DNA from: Apostichopus japonicus
Taxonomy: Eukaryota > Echinodermata > Holothuroidea > Aspidochirotida > Stichopodidae
Length of the DNA stretch: 64,000 nucleotides
Direction of reading: 5' to 3'
Assembly (NCBI RefSeq): GCF_037975245.1
Contig: NC_092571.1
Location: forward strand, 23,007,564-23,071,563
Under the pieces are notes generated by a model, which searched no databases, had not been told where the DNA came from, and was given only the letters and a program-made list of their open reading frames with translations. The position numbers were made by a program, and so were the translations under genes. This document shows positions 11,376-22,143 of the stretch, in pieces (the stretch's first letter is position 1; each line of letters begins with the position of its first letter).

Positions 11376-12768
11376 TGTCGTTCATTTTCCACCCATATAG
11401 TAGCTGCTCTTTCAAAATGTGTCTTAATCCGTGATCTCTTCTATAAATCCAATGAAAGTTTAAACCCGCTGTCTGCTCTGCTTTATTTTGATGATATCAC
11501 AACATATTAGCATTTATAATCAGATTAATCCATCATGCTACTATATACTACAATGTTTTACATACCAACGCTCCATATAGTGTATTTCCCACTTGTAAAG
11601 ATTTGCTTGATTCGTGTGTTGTACAAAGTTAAACCATTAACCAATAGAAATAATATTGTATTTGCATCAGTGAAACTTAACTTTCTAAGATGTAAAAAAT
11701 TCTCATGAAATTTACACTGGATTGTCCAAAAGCTGGAATGGGCCAGGAATTGGTATCGATGCAAATGATTATATCATTACATTTAATCTCTTTGGCTTAG
11801 AAATGGATATGTGAGGTTTTTCATTCCTACTGGCAACATTTCTCTCGTCTAAACGTTCAAACAGATTGGAAGAGGAATTATAAACAAAAACAAACAAACA
11901 CGCTTATGTCATGTTATTAAAATATCTCCCAAAATAACAAAATAAACACATCACCAGTTCTAACTATCATCACCTTTTCGTAGTTATTATGTTTACAAGC
12001 CAACACCCACACATTCTATATAAATGTGTTATTATAGAAGACTTAATAGATGAATGCAGCAATGATCTTCTATTTCAATATTTATTGATTATCACATCCT
12101 GCACAGGGAAATTGTTAAATCAACCAGGAAATGAATGAAAATAATATCACACAAATGCCAATATAACAGCAGATGTTTAATGATTCCTTTTATGTCTATT
12201 TCCTTGTATCCATCAATGGATTGCATGGTTGTTCGTTGTACATGATGTTTGGTTTATCTAAAGGAATTACTCGCTTCCAACATTAAATACGCAGACCATA
12301 TTTGTACATCTTCTTTTGCTTTTCAACACATTTAACTATTACAAATGAGTATAATGCTGTATTAAAATAGTGGTATCTGCTTCTGCTTGACAGTGAGAAG
12401 CTCATTATACCTGAAACTCTAGCCAACACTAGCCTGGACATATAAACTTTTCATAAATCAGATACAAGTAGCCTCGCCTAGTCTCCTTTGAATAATAGAG
12501 CATACCCTGAAGCTATTACTATTAACCCAATAGGTTTCTGATGGTACTTTCTTGGACCGATCACTTCGGTGAATCTGCAGGGGGAAATAACTAAAGAAAC
12601 GTGAACATTTACGCTGTCAGATTCAAAACTAGCGGTTAGGCTATAATTATATAACCGGTCAAAAGCACGTTCACTGCCAATAATCAATGATTAATCTGGT
12701 ATATCGTATACCTTGCATGTACGAATCTGAGATGAAGGTAAATATGTCACTAATGCTGAGGGTCGACT
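11376..12768. other. non-coding stretch
   Basis: I see no exon, RNA gene or structured repeat. Open frames here are short and compositionally random. Confidence 0.45.
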
Positions 12769-12955
12769 ATCTGTCTCGGCCTTTTGGCTAAGATCATGTG
12801 TAGTATCTGTTCCCCTTCGAGTGGAACCGTGATACACACCTGACGATGATCACATAGTGACGGTCTCGACTCAAGGGGACTGGGGTTGAGAGCGGATCAC
12901 TCAATCAGTTTTTTTTCGTGCCCAGGTTCTTTCCTGGGTGACTTTTCTTCAAAAT
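12769..12955 (+). repeat. SINE-like element with U2 snRNA-derived 5' head (copy 1)
   Basis: The first 43 bases match the 5' end of U2 snRNA: CTCGGCCTTTTGGCTAAGAT, then a block with the branch-site recognition motif GTAGTA and ATCTGTTC, with roughly one mismatch across the best 27 bases. After that all U2 features stop: no stem-loop IIa and no Sm site. An unrelated body follows, with AAGGGGACTGGGGTTGAGAG near 12875 and a tail CGTGCCCAGGTTC...CTGGGTGA near 12918-12950. A second, older copy at 19420-19605 shares head, body and tail, so this is a repeat family and not a functional U2 gene. Confidence 0.7.
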
Positions 12956-13500
12956 ATCTCTCTCTTCATGGACAAGCAGAAACCCTTTATATCTGAGTTT
13001 GTATAAAACGCTGTAGTTGTAATTTGTGTAAACTTAACGAGAGATGGACTATACATAAAAAGCGAACAAGGTACAATGTACAACAAGGAACAAGGAACAA
13101 TGTACAATGGGGAAGTTATGTCAGGTGAAATTCACTCAGCCCTAAGCTAAGTGTTTTTATAGAACAAACTTGATTCAAACAGGATTGATAAACTATCACC
13201 TAGCAATGGACACCAATAGGTCAAGTACATAACAAACGATCAGTTTTCACGACGAGTTGTTCCCAGGTACCTCCCATAACGAAATACACAGGAATAGAAA
13301 ATAATACTAGTAACAGCTTAACTTAGAATACATTATAGTGTTATATAATATAAAAATATGCAGGATGTCAGGAAGTGGGTTAGGAGTCTTTGGACTCCAT
13401 ATTCTATTTATAAGTCAACCAATTACACATATGCGCTTGTGCATTTCGTAATTTCAGACTCTCAAGTTGGCATATATGTTTGGTGTTGCAAGAGAGTGAT
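12956..13500. other. non-coding stretch
   Basis: Contains a short direct repeat around 13072-13106 (variants of AAGGAACAATGTACAA). Nothing else is recognised. Confidence 0.4.
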
Positions 13501-13795
13501 GGGTAGATCTGTCTGGCGCGTAAATCGCTTTCTCTTCTACATTATGTATTGTCTTCTAATTGGTTACTCTGAATTGGCAACGACATTATATCAAAAGGTC
13601 CCCGGTTCGAGTCACTCCCAGATTAATGTATGTCGTCCAGTTACAGAGTTGTTGACAATTAACAATTCATAATCATGGACGATAAATATGAATGTGAAAG
13701 ACTGACTTCGGTCAGCTTGCGGCTTAGGCTTCTTCGCGAGTTCTTGCTTGCAGGAGGATCTAATATACATACATACATACATATATATGACAAGT
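13500..13795 (+). repeat. tRNA-type SINE with B box and (CATA)n tail
   Basis: CCCCGGTTCGAGTCACTCCC near 13600-13619 contains a good Pol III B box. A GC-richer body follows (GACTTCGGTCAGCTTGCGGC near 13706-13726, then TTCGCGAGTTCTTGCTTGCA), and the unit ends in a (CATA)n tail at 13766-13788. The left end is uncertain: a weak D-arm-like stretch at about 13497-13530 would leave a longer gap than normal before the B box. The overall plan (tRNA-like head, body, microsatellite tail) is that of a SINE. Confidence 0.55.
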
Positions 13796-13996
13796 ATACA
13801 CTTGTTACTAATTACGGTAATGTTTATTACTATCTATATGGAAATGTATCATAAAAAAGTAAAAAAAGAAGAATAAATATGGCGTTGGCGTTTGCTTTTC
13901 TTTAAAAGCAAACCCCTAACAATGAAAAAGATCATTCCAATTGCTTCTTCAGAACTGTTTATACTGAATCATGGTTAATATGCCAGACCGAAGTAA

Positions 13997-14465
13997 CCAT
14001 AAATCAGTGGTTCTCAAAGTGGTCCCTGCCGCAGCCCGCGGGCGTTGGGAAGTCTCAGAGGGGCGCTACAGGCTACAATGGGAGTAGGGGCGTTGCCGGC
14101 ACTGATTTGCTGGTCCCCGGTTATTAAGACACCTAACTACAGCAATTTAGGGCAGAATAAGGCATCCAGGGGGTCTGGGAACAAAAACACTACATTTTGT
14201 GACCCACAATTATCCAAAAATGGTATTAGAAATTCAATAAATCCACCCCTAGATCCGATTTCTTCCGCGTTTGGATTATATTGTAGCAGAGACATCTCCT
14301 GTAATTTATAAGCGCCACCGTAATAGCCTTTCATTTGGGGTATTCCTTTAGCTGGTTACTGATTGCAAAGTTGAGGGGAGGGGGAAGGGGAGGGGGCATT
14401 GGGACAGTTCAAGATGGTTGAAGGGGGTGGTCGTCCAAAAAAGTTTGAGAACCACTGACATAAAT
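13997..14465. mobile_element. hAT-type non-autonomous DNA transposon (MITE) with target duplication
   Basis: The element at 14005-14457 (453 bp) starts CAGTGGTTCTCAAA and ends with its inverse TTTGAGAACCACTG, a terminal repeat typical of hAT elements. It is flanked by 8-bp direct repeats, CCATAAAT at 13997-14004 and ACATAAAT at 14458-14465 (7 of 8 match), the hAT duplication length. No transposase coding is present and the interior is GC-richer than the flanks. Confidence 0.85.
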
Positions 14466-15820
14466 GATCACATCACTATATTGTAGCCTTATAGGAGGAG
14501 TGTATGCAGGGTTGTGGGGTGTATATCACCATTTTCAATCTCTCATCAAACCAAAGGTAACTTTTAAGCACAAACTTGGATGTAGACCTAATTATTGACC
14601 AAATTTAGACGTAGAACAGTTTTGGTCGTAAGTGGGCAGGACTCCAGACCCCTTTATATTAGAGTTTCCCAGGGCCATACCCCTTGTACTAGACTATATT
14701 ACTCGGATCTCATTCCAGAAACCAACTGTAGAGTTGCCGAAGTAGTCATATACACCCTGCGTTAGAGTTTAGCGATCATAAGTGCCATTAACGTCACAAC
14801 GTATTGATAGTACGTGTTTTAATGAGTCATGCATTCAAAGAACTTAGGGATTCATTCCCACATTTGTGCATGAGAATTGATTTCGCAATCACACTCTAAA
14901 CGCAACAGTTTCTCACTTTGACCATTTCTGTGGAAGGACCTTGGGAATTCCTTACGCTAATCCGTGGACCTATCTAGCAAGTATGCATATTATTCGCTCT
15001 TAAGATTCTTTTTAGGAGTTGTTACCAGATATTCTAACTTTTGACATCTTTTCACCTCAATTGACCCTTGTCCCCTACTTGCCCTCACTCATTGAAATGT
15101 TACAGCTGTAGAGACTTCCAGCAATATTGTGTACAGCTACATGTACTGAAACGCTCACTCAATCTTCACTAATGTCGAACACGTACTGCAAGCTTCCTTG
15201 AGCAGGAAACACATTAAACACTTTTCCCACATGCATGCTAAACCAGTCAACGCCGTTGAAAATCTTATTAAGACCTTCAATATTCGGTTACGTACAAAAG
15301 CAAAAACAGGAAATTGTTTCATATAAACCATCGGGTTGTCTATGGTTGTATAGGACAGGTGAAACAAGACTATTCAGCATATTTCTTTCCTTTATCGAAC
15401 ATCAAGACATGCAGTTTGTCATTTATAACGGTTTCCTTCCCATATTATAGTAACATGACTCCAATATCTACAGACACGTAAACACACCGTAAAAAAAATT
15501 GCTTGCTTAAACCAGGGAGCTGCTACTCTAGCAGCTCCCTGCTTAAACCTTTATGCTGTGTTTCATTGTATTGTGTAGTTTACTATATATAACTCTTCCC
15601 AGGGTAGAAATCGAGTCCAGCGTTGCAGGGAAGGAGATCACATTATAGCGAGGATACATACCATGTATTTAAGGAAAGGCAGGTTGTCACGGAATGTGTC
15701 CAATCCTCGCGTCATCCCTTAAAATCCATACACATTATATAAAAAACAAGATCCCAAAGGGCACTATGGTTACTAGGCTTAGCGGAGTACTAAGTTTTGT
15801 ATGTCATCAAAGAATATCAA
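14466..15820. other. non-coding stretch with one strong hairpin
   Basis: Mostly featureless intergenic DNA. The notable item is the perfect hairpin at 15513-15541, listed separately. Confidence 0.4.
15505..15549. repeat. perfect 13-bp hairpin flanked by 9-bp direct repeats
   Basis: CAGGGAGCTGCTA at 15513-15525 is followed by a three-base loop and its exact inverse complement at 15529-15541. GCTTAAACC occurs directly on both sides (15505-15513 and 15541-15549), as if the palindrome had been inserted with a 9-bp duplication. Confidence 0.75.
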
Positions 15821-15825
15821 AATAT

Positions 15826-16170
15826 GTTTGCCCACATGTACCAGTTATTAACTAACAACTGTATGACAACTTTGGATAAAATCTAATTTAAGGTTGTGGA
15901 GTTATTGTAACTTGAAAGTTTTGGCCCTCCCCAAAAATTGGGCCCAATAAATGTTGCGCCCAAATGGTCCCGAAAATATTTGGACCCCACAAATTCGGGC
16001 CCAAATAATGTGTCCCAAACTGCATTTGAGGTGAAAATAAAGTCTGGGACAACTCGGCCCAAAAATTGACGCGTAATTGTTTGGGGCCCAGATGGCCTAT
16101 ATGTACCAGACATTAACCACCAACTGTATACCAAGTTTGGCTACAATCGGACGAAATATCATGTAAAAAT
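15826..16170. repeat. dispersed repeat, copies 1 and 2, with GGGCCC-rich linker
   Basis: A unit with ATGTACCAG, ATTAACCA, AACTGTATACCAAGTTTGG and ACAATCGGACG-type blocks occurs at about 15833-15915 and again at about 16090-16165. Between them, TTGGGCCCA/CGGGCCCAAA-like words recur several times. A third copy is at 17035-17165. The minus open frame at 16134-15883 reflects this repeat and is not a gene. Confidence 0.6.
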
Positions 16171-17034
16171 GGTTTTGGACTCGTCCAGATGTTTCTGTCG
16201 GGGCTGGAAGCTTAGCAGAGCGTAGTCTTGTTAAGACTAGTGTTTTAGTCTTGTTATACTATATAAGTATACAATAAGCAACTGCTTCAGTATAGGCCGG
16301 ACGAAAGGAACTTTATGTTGGCTCTGTGGTGTATGCTTATAGTGCGCCCCCAATTTCCTCGTTTTCTTTTCGATACTAGGTTTGTAACGGACAGATCCTC
16401 GGGCAAGTTTAATTCAGTTGGCATGCGCCCTCTTAGCATACATAAACCCAGAGATGTGTAGGTACAGCATAGAATGCATAGCGACTACAGCTGTGTATTG
16501 AAGCTAGCTGCTTCAATGGAGCGGACGAGCGCCCCCGATCTTGCAGACACGTAATCGGTATCGTGCAAGACTAGGTAAAGTGTCTTATCGAGGATCATAT
16601 ATCATATATCGGAATATAACAGTTAGAACTTGAAATGTCGTTGGACTTACGATAGGTAAACAGATGTACGATGAAATAAAAAACTTTGAAGCAATAATTT
16701 TGATTTGGCGATTTGTTGTTTATTGATTTCTTCTCCTGATTTCAATGCCAAAAAAATGATTCATTAATCATTAATCGACAATTAGTATATAAAGAAACAA
16801 ATAATAGCTGGATCTAGAGCTAACAAGTTAGGTCTACATGCTGTCAATTAGAAATCAGAAGCGAGACTCTTCCTTAAGGAAACTGTTTTGGCAGCCAAGC
16901 TAACTTTCCTCGTGGCTAGACATACGATTGCAATGTAAATAAACTATGGGCCCATATGATCTCAAAATTGTTGTGCCCCAAAATTCATTAAGGAGGAAAT
17001 ACAATTTTAACTCAACTAGCACAAAAGTAGTCCA
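16171..17034. other. non-coding stretch between repeat copies
   Basis: No gene recognised. GGGCCC-containing words reappear at about 16945-16985, close to the third repeat copy. Confidence 0.4.
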
Positions 17035-17165
17035 ACGCATATTTGGGGCCCAGATGGTCCCAACACAATAAGGCCTACATGAATCAGCTATTAACCAATA
17101 ACTGTGTACCAAGGTTGGATACAATCCGACGTAAGGTCGCAGAGTTATTGCAATGTAAAGATTTT
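17035..17165. repeat. dispersed repeat, copy 3
   Basis: Shares TTTGGGGCCCAGATGG, ATTAACCA-AACTGTGTACCAAG and TACAATCCGACG blocks with the copies at 15.83-16.17 kb. It continues with CGCAGAGTTATTGCAATGTA, matching the end of copy 1. Confidence 0.6.
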
Positions 17166-17663
17166 TACGTTTGACCTCATAACCTCATTAATATTCATAA
17201 AGTCACCACCTGATTCTCATATAGTTATCATCAGAAGCTGGTTATGATTTTAAGAACAGTAAATCGGTTATTGCAAGGCTATTTGTGGCAGCTTGACGAT
17301 TCCTTAGAGTTTCCTTTCACCCTTTTCCTCTCTTTTCTTTTTCAGAATAACAAAAATGTACAGCCTTCTTTAGCCAGTCGGTCGCTTCAGCATAAATACA
17401 AGATAACCTCATATCACCAGTCGCTTATTAGTTTCTCTGATTTCTCCATTAGTATAACAGCTTCACAGTTCTTACTGTATATGTTATATTTTCATAATAT
17501 CTGGTTAACTTTTCAATACCGTAGCCAGTTTCTGCTGATCATTCTTTTGAGAATCGGGTGCTTCCACGTGTATATACCTATCATTGAATCCATGCATGTC
17601 TGTATAAACATCGCCATTACTTGTGTGATTCTTCAAATTTCACAAGTTCATTACAAGTTTCAA

Positions 17664-17853
17664 CCCTCGCTTGGTTTATACCGGGGAAATAACGACGATT
17701 TTCCGGGTATCACGTGATCTACGAAGTAACCAAAACTGTCTAAACTATCTTAATGCTCCCTCTCTTTTGTGAAAGTTCATTCTTGCTGCAGCTGCTTCAT
17801 TTGTTAATATAAGGAAAACAGCTGTGTTTATCCGGGTATAAGTCAAGCGAGGG
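17664..17853. repeat. 22-bp inverted repeats about 190 bp end to end
   Basis: CCCTCGCTTGGTTTATACC begins the left arm (17664-17685), and the right arm (17832-17853) is its inverse with 19 of 22 bases matching. The size suits a short MITE-like element, but no clear target duplication is visible. Confidence 0.5.
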
Positions 17854-19419
17854 CTAACCAGATTGATTTCGTAATGTTACGTTTTCCTTGACGCAAATGG
17901 GACCTGTAAAAATATCTTTTCAAGGAAGCACTGTAATATTTCGAATACATTATGTTGTAAACTTTAACATCATACATCAAATATTATGCTCATAACTGCT
18001 TCTGTGCTCCTCTATAATTGAACCGAATAGGTAATAGTGAAAAAAATGACGTCATCGTGAGAATTGAATAACTGTATTGAAGGAAATGCTGCAAAACAAG
18101 CTCACAATCCATAGACGGATCTACAGGGAGGTATCCCGCGTACTTGATAAATTTGGTTGGCAATTAAAATGAGCTGCAATCACAATTTTGCTCAAATCAA
18201 TTGATATACTCAGCTAGAGGGAAGATTCAGCACGCCATACTTGTCTGGTATTCCGTTGCCTTTTTTTACTGTTATAATCTCGGTAGTGATTTCGGTATTT
18301 ACCGATACTCCTCTCCCGGGAACCCTAAGATTTACAGAAACAATACGTTAACATTGGAGTCTGCACTGAGTGCCAATGGCACTGGCGATGTAGCCTCAAT
18401 GGAACATTTCAGAGAGTCAGTATTATTGGTAAATATCTTGACAATTTGACCAGAGTTAGACACCGTTGCCGGCATACCCATATTTCTGATTCTCGCACGT
18501 TTCGGTCGTTTTTTACTGGTTGTTGCCATAGCGCCAGTAGGAATAGTTCGACTCTCATGAGTAGATTTGGGGTCATGCAGCCTTTCAGCCGTTACCATCA
18601 AGTTGCCAAGCATGTGTCCATCTATCCATGCAATGGTAATAAAAATGCGAGATAATAATCGATCACACGAGCGCAACGATCAGCACTGCCCTTGTCGAGT
18701 AATAAACAAGAGGTTCTGATAAACCATGGTTCTACTGTAATCCCACGATTATATATTCCCTCGACCACAGACATCACCGACATACCCTTATCAAGGAAGC
18801 ACGGTTGCCTCTCCTTCACATGGCCTTTGTGCTGATGCTGATGGAGTTATAACAAAGAAAGCCAGGCCAGACCCTTTTCACACACTGAGTTAAATGCGCA
18901 ATCTGATATCAAGGACAATGTCGAAGTGGTCCCTGTGTGAAGTATATGAGTACAAAAGATGCATCGAGCTACATACTATGTGCGACTCACAGAAACACAG
19001 TTGGAAATATAACCCATCGTCTTGGCGAGCTCTTCCGTTGGTGTTGCGGTGTCTTTGCTTAGTGTTTGGCGGTCAATGGACTAAAATGAGTATAAAAGAT
19101 AAGTCCGGTTCTACAAATGAGAGGTGAGGTCGATATAGATACCGCTAATACGCTTGGTGTTAGTCTCTCAGATTCACAGTACACTGTAGATTGCTCATCG
19201 ATCTTAAAACGGCCATGACACGACCATTTCAATGTCCAATCTTTTGGAGATCCATCTTAGCATGCTCTCTAGAACATGAATCAACCTAATATGACGTCGA
19301 ATTTTAAAACTTTAATTTATAATAAGTGCTTCAGGTTTTAAGGGTAAAGAGAATTGAACATAGATCTTCTCATAAGTTTAGAGGAAGCTACTCTCGATTA
19401 GTTTGACTTTACGTGTCAT
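17854..19419. other. non-coding stretch
   Basis: A 114-codon minus frame at 18676-18332 includes a stretch with some protein look (NNTDSLKCSIEATSPVPL) but has no convincing splice sites or family match. Nothing else is seen. Confidence 0.4.
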
Positions 19420-19605
19420 GACCTCTTTAAGCCAAGAACATGTGTAGTATATCTATTATCTTTTCAAGGGACACGAGATACCTTACTTGATATACCGCCG
19501 TCATGATCACACTTCTATAGACTCCATGTAAGGGGACTGGTGATGAGGATGAATCGAATTGTTTGGTTTTCGTGCCCAGGCTCAGCTTTGGATGATTTTT
19601 GTTAA
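19420..19605 (+). repeat. U2-headed SINE-like element (copy 2, older)
   Basis: Diverged relative of the element at 12769-12955 in the same orientation. Shared blocks in order: AGCCAAGAACATGTGTAGTA (U2-derived head), TCATGATCACA, AAGGGGACTGG, and TTTCGTGCCCAGGCTC followed by TGGATGATTTT. The conservation of head, body and tail order in a decayed copy shows that the two belong to one family. Confidence 0.65.
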
Positions 19606-20735
19606 AAAAGCATACCACCATTATTTCAGGAAACGACTCCGTCACTAAATGAATCTCTTCATTGACATGATGTCGTAACCATGCGTGAATAATACTCCGC
19701 CTACTGTATCCAAGACAGTTATAACTTCCTAAGTGAACAATGGATCGTATGGCTACAGTCTTCTTACCTTCCACACACCTTACGTGCAACGTTGTTTGTA
19801 TTGTACATGGACATCGACATGCGACACCGACCGTACGAAGAAGGGATACAGGCCTGGCAGATGTTCCTTAGCCAAGGCCTTGGCCGGTTATGCTATTGAA
19901 GAAGTTTTTGTGTACCTTATTGTCGATACATGGCATGTGTTATGTATCTCCATATAACATCTCAATGCAATATTTGTTGTCTTCAAATTCGGGAAAAGTT
20001 GTGAGCATCTTTTAAATAGGGGTCGAAGTGAAGGGGAGGGGGGTGGTGGGGGTTGAAAAAAATCACCCGCAGTATTGTTGTGTAATGGGAAAAGGTATGT
20101 AAGTACACATACAACTGGGAGTCTTCAGAGTTCGATGATTTGACTGTCAAAATTGAATTTTTACAGAATGATTCTGAGGATGGCGCTGATCTGTAAACCT
20201 AATTAACAATTATAACTATAGGCTACGTGACCCCACTCCCTCCTCCCTGTGTATTTCGGTCTATATTGTTATCTAGGAATTAGAGCATGCGATTTTAAGG
20301 TTTCTTACTATTAGAAACAAATGAAAGTATTCGCTATACATGATACAGTCGCAACGGGGTGACGTTAGATCTTTCAAGGGGTTAGGCATGTCGTCCCGCA
20401 TATTTAAGTAGATGGCGCTGTTGACGAAACCACACACATAAGTAAATCGTATATGGTAAGAAAGATCTTTCCGTTATAAATGCGATGGCGCTGAGAACTT
20501 GGACTCTTATCGATGGAAAAGAAACTACAAAGAACAGGTACACTGGATTTGCAAATGTTACTATTCAATGTGTACATGCAAGTGGGTACAATTAAGAACG
20601 TGTTACTTTAACGGAAAGAATTTCAATTAGATTTATCAACATTAAAGTAATATTTCAGGACAAACGTTGGGATCGGTGTGACGAAGGCGAGAAAACCAAA
20701 TGGATCCGTTGCTATACTATCGATATTCTAAATAT
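19606..20735. other. non-coding stretch
   Basis: G-rich patch at 20030-20053. No gene or clear element is seen. Confidence 0.4.
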
Positions 20736-20738
20736 AAC

Positions 20739-20808
20739 TGACAGGGCTGTCAGGGCTGACAGGGCTGACAGGGCTGACAGGGCTGACAGGGCTGACAGGG
20801 CTGACAGT
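20739..20808. repeat. 9-bp minisatellite (AGGGCTGAC)n, about seven copies
   Basis: Seven to eight nearly perfect 9-bp units. One early unit has CTGTC instead of CTGAC. The period of three codons makes a Ser-Pro-Val repeat in one minus frame, which I treat as incidental. Confidence 0.92.
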
Positions 20809-21400
20809 CTGAAATATTCCTTGAAGTCGGCTCCTGCAGCAGGCCAATGTTAATGTTAATTCAATAACCCCGCATATAAAACTCTTTGTGATATTCATAC
20901 AAGCGATAGATTTATACCCGTGAATGACATTCATCACCATTTTCTTGAACTTTTTTTAAATAATGCAACAGGACTTTGTTATTTGAAGTTATGAACCAAT
21001 TGAGTTTTAATATTGCGTTTGTGTCGCTGGACTAAGTAGTCCAGTCACTTTCAACTGATGACCTAATGATGCTCTGTTCGCCATTTTTGTTTAAAACAAG
21101 ATTGTGATAACAGTGGTTTCAATGACCTAAAATGTCACCGTCAATTATGTGTTAACTTTCATCCATTAAAATTAAAACATTTAAAGATAAAACTTCATAC
21201 AATAAAAGAGAAGAATTACACGCTAAATTACTTCCAGAGAGCAACCTTTCACCAGTTTGTTAATCATTTGGTATGAATTTGCAAAATGAATGCTAGTATT
21301 ACATTCATTAGGGCTCAACATGATAACAATGAAGATATAAGGGGAATTCTTAAACCATAGACTGTCGGTCAACCTCCACCAATCCACCCAGCCCTCATAT

Positions 21401-22143
21401 TTACAACTCAATACAAGGGATTTTAAGATTAGCAGCGAAGTCGGCTTGATGTTGTATTTCATAGACAATGGGAGCTTTGTTGTCCTTCGAGAGCAGACTT
21501 GCCTCTTGGAATGCTTCGGAAATGGAATCTAAAGCATAATTTTCGAGTGTACACTTTCTGAAGGATTCCAAAGGCGACCAATACTCGCAAACGTTGTGCC
21601 TATTCTGCGACATAGCTGGAGTTAGCTTGTCACGCGCCTTGCACATGTCAACCTCCTGTACATCTTGTGACTGACAGGCCGAGAAGTCTAACTCGTGGTT
21701 AGCGGAGAACATGAGTTCATCAAGATATTCATTAATATCAGCGTTGATGACGTGATCAACAAGATGGCAACACTCGGCTTCTTCCCAAGACACACTGAAA
21801 TAGTCACATCCGTTCGTTATGCTCGCTCCGAACTCCGTAATGACGAACTCATCAACTTGTTTGACCGGTAATGCCATATTAGGGTTAAGAAATGGTTTCT
21901 CCGTCGACACAAAACTACTGAGATGCACCTTGTACTGGGCCGGACCATTGGCGTCTGGTCCGGTCAAAAGCGGTATGAAGAATGAAACCAAGGGTGTGTC
22001 TAGTGAGTATTGGTCAGCAACATCGCTGGGTAAGGTGTCTTTGAACGACTTCGATGAGAAGTTGCCAATGCCAACAGCAATAACATGCTCGCCTGGCGCA
22101 AGGAACTCCGTCAGAATGCGGTAGTTGGGTAAATTCAAAGTAC
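21401..22143 (-). CDS. exon 2 of the secreted-protein gene
   Basis: 743 bp including the stop. It begins TLNLPNYRILTEFLAPG and carries all eight cysteines. The region is GC-richer than its flanks. A possible ATTAAA polyadenylation signal on this strand lies at about 21011-21006, low confidence. Confidence 0.8.

Noticed and set aside
12769..12955. Functional U2 snRNA gene
   Set aside because: Only the first 43 or so bases match U2; stem-loop IIa, the Sm site and the 3' domains are absent, and a second copy carries the same foreign body.
17244..17717. 157-codon plus-strand frame
   Set aside because: Composition is hydrophobic/AT-driven with no domain, and its end crosses an inverted-repeat arm at 17664; no splice support.
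18332..18676. 114-codon minus-strand frame
   Set aside because: Some protein-like segments, but no acceptor or donor pair that gives a consistent exon and no recognised family.
20728..20940. Ser-Pro-Val repeat protein on the minus strand
   Set aside because: Translation of a 9-bp minisatellite; the flanking frame has no signal peptide, domain or splice support.
21819..22124. Plus-strand frame of 101 codons, and its counterpart at 26844-27242
   Set aside because: Antisense shadows of exon 2 of the secreted-protein gene and its decayed copy; similarity between them simply reflects the duplication.
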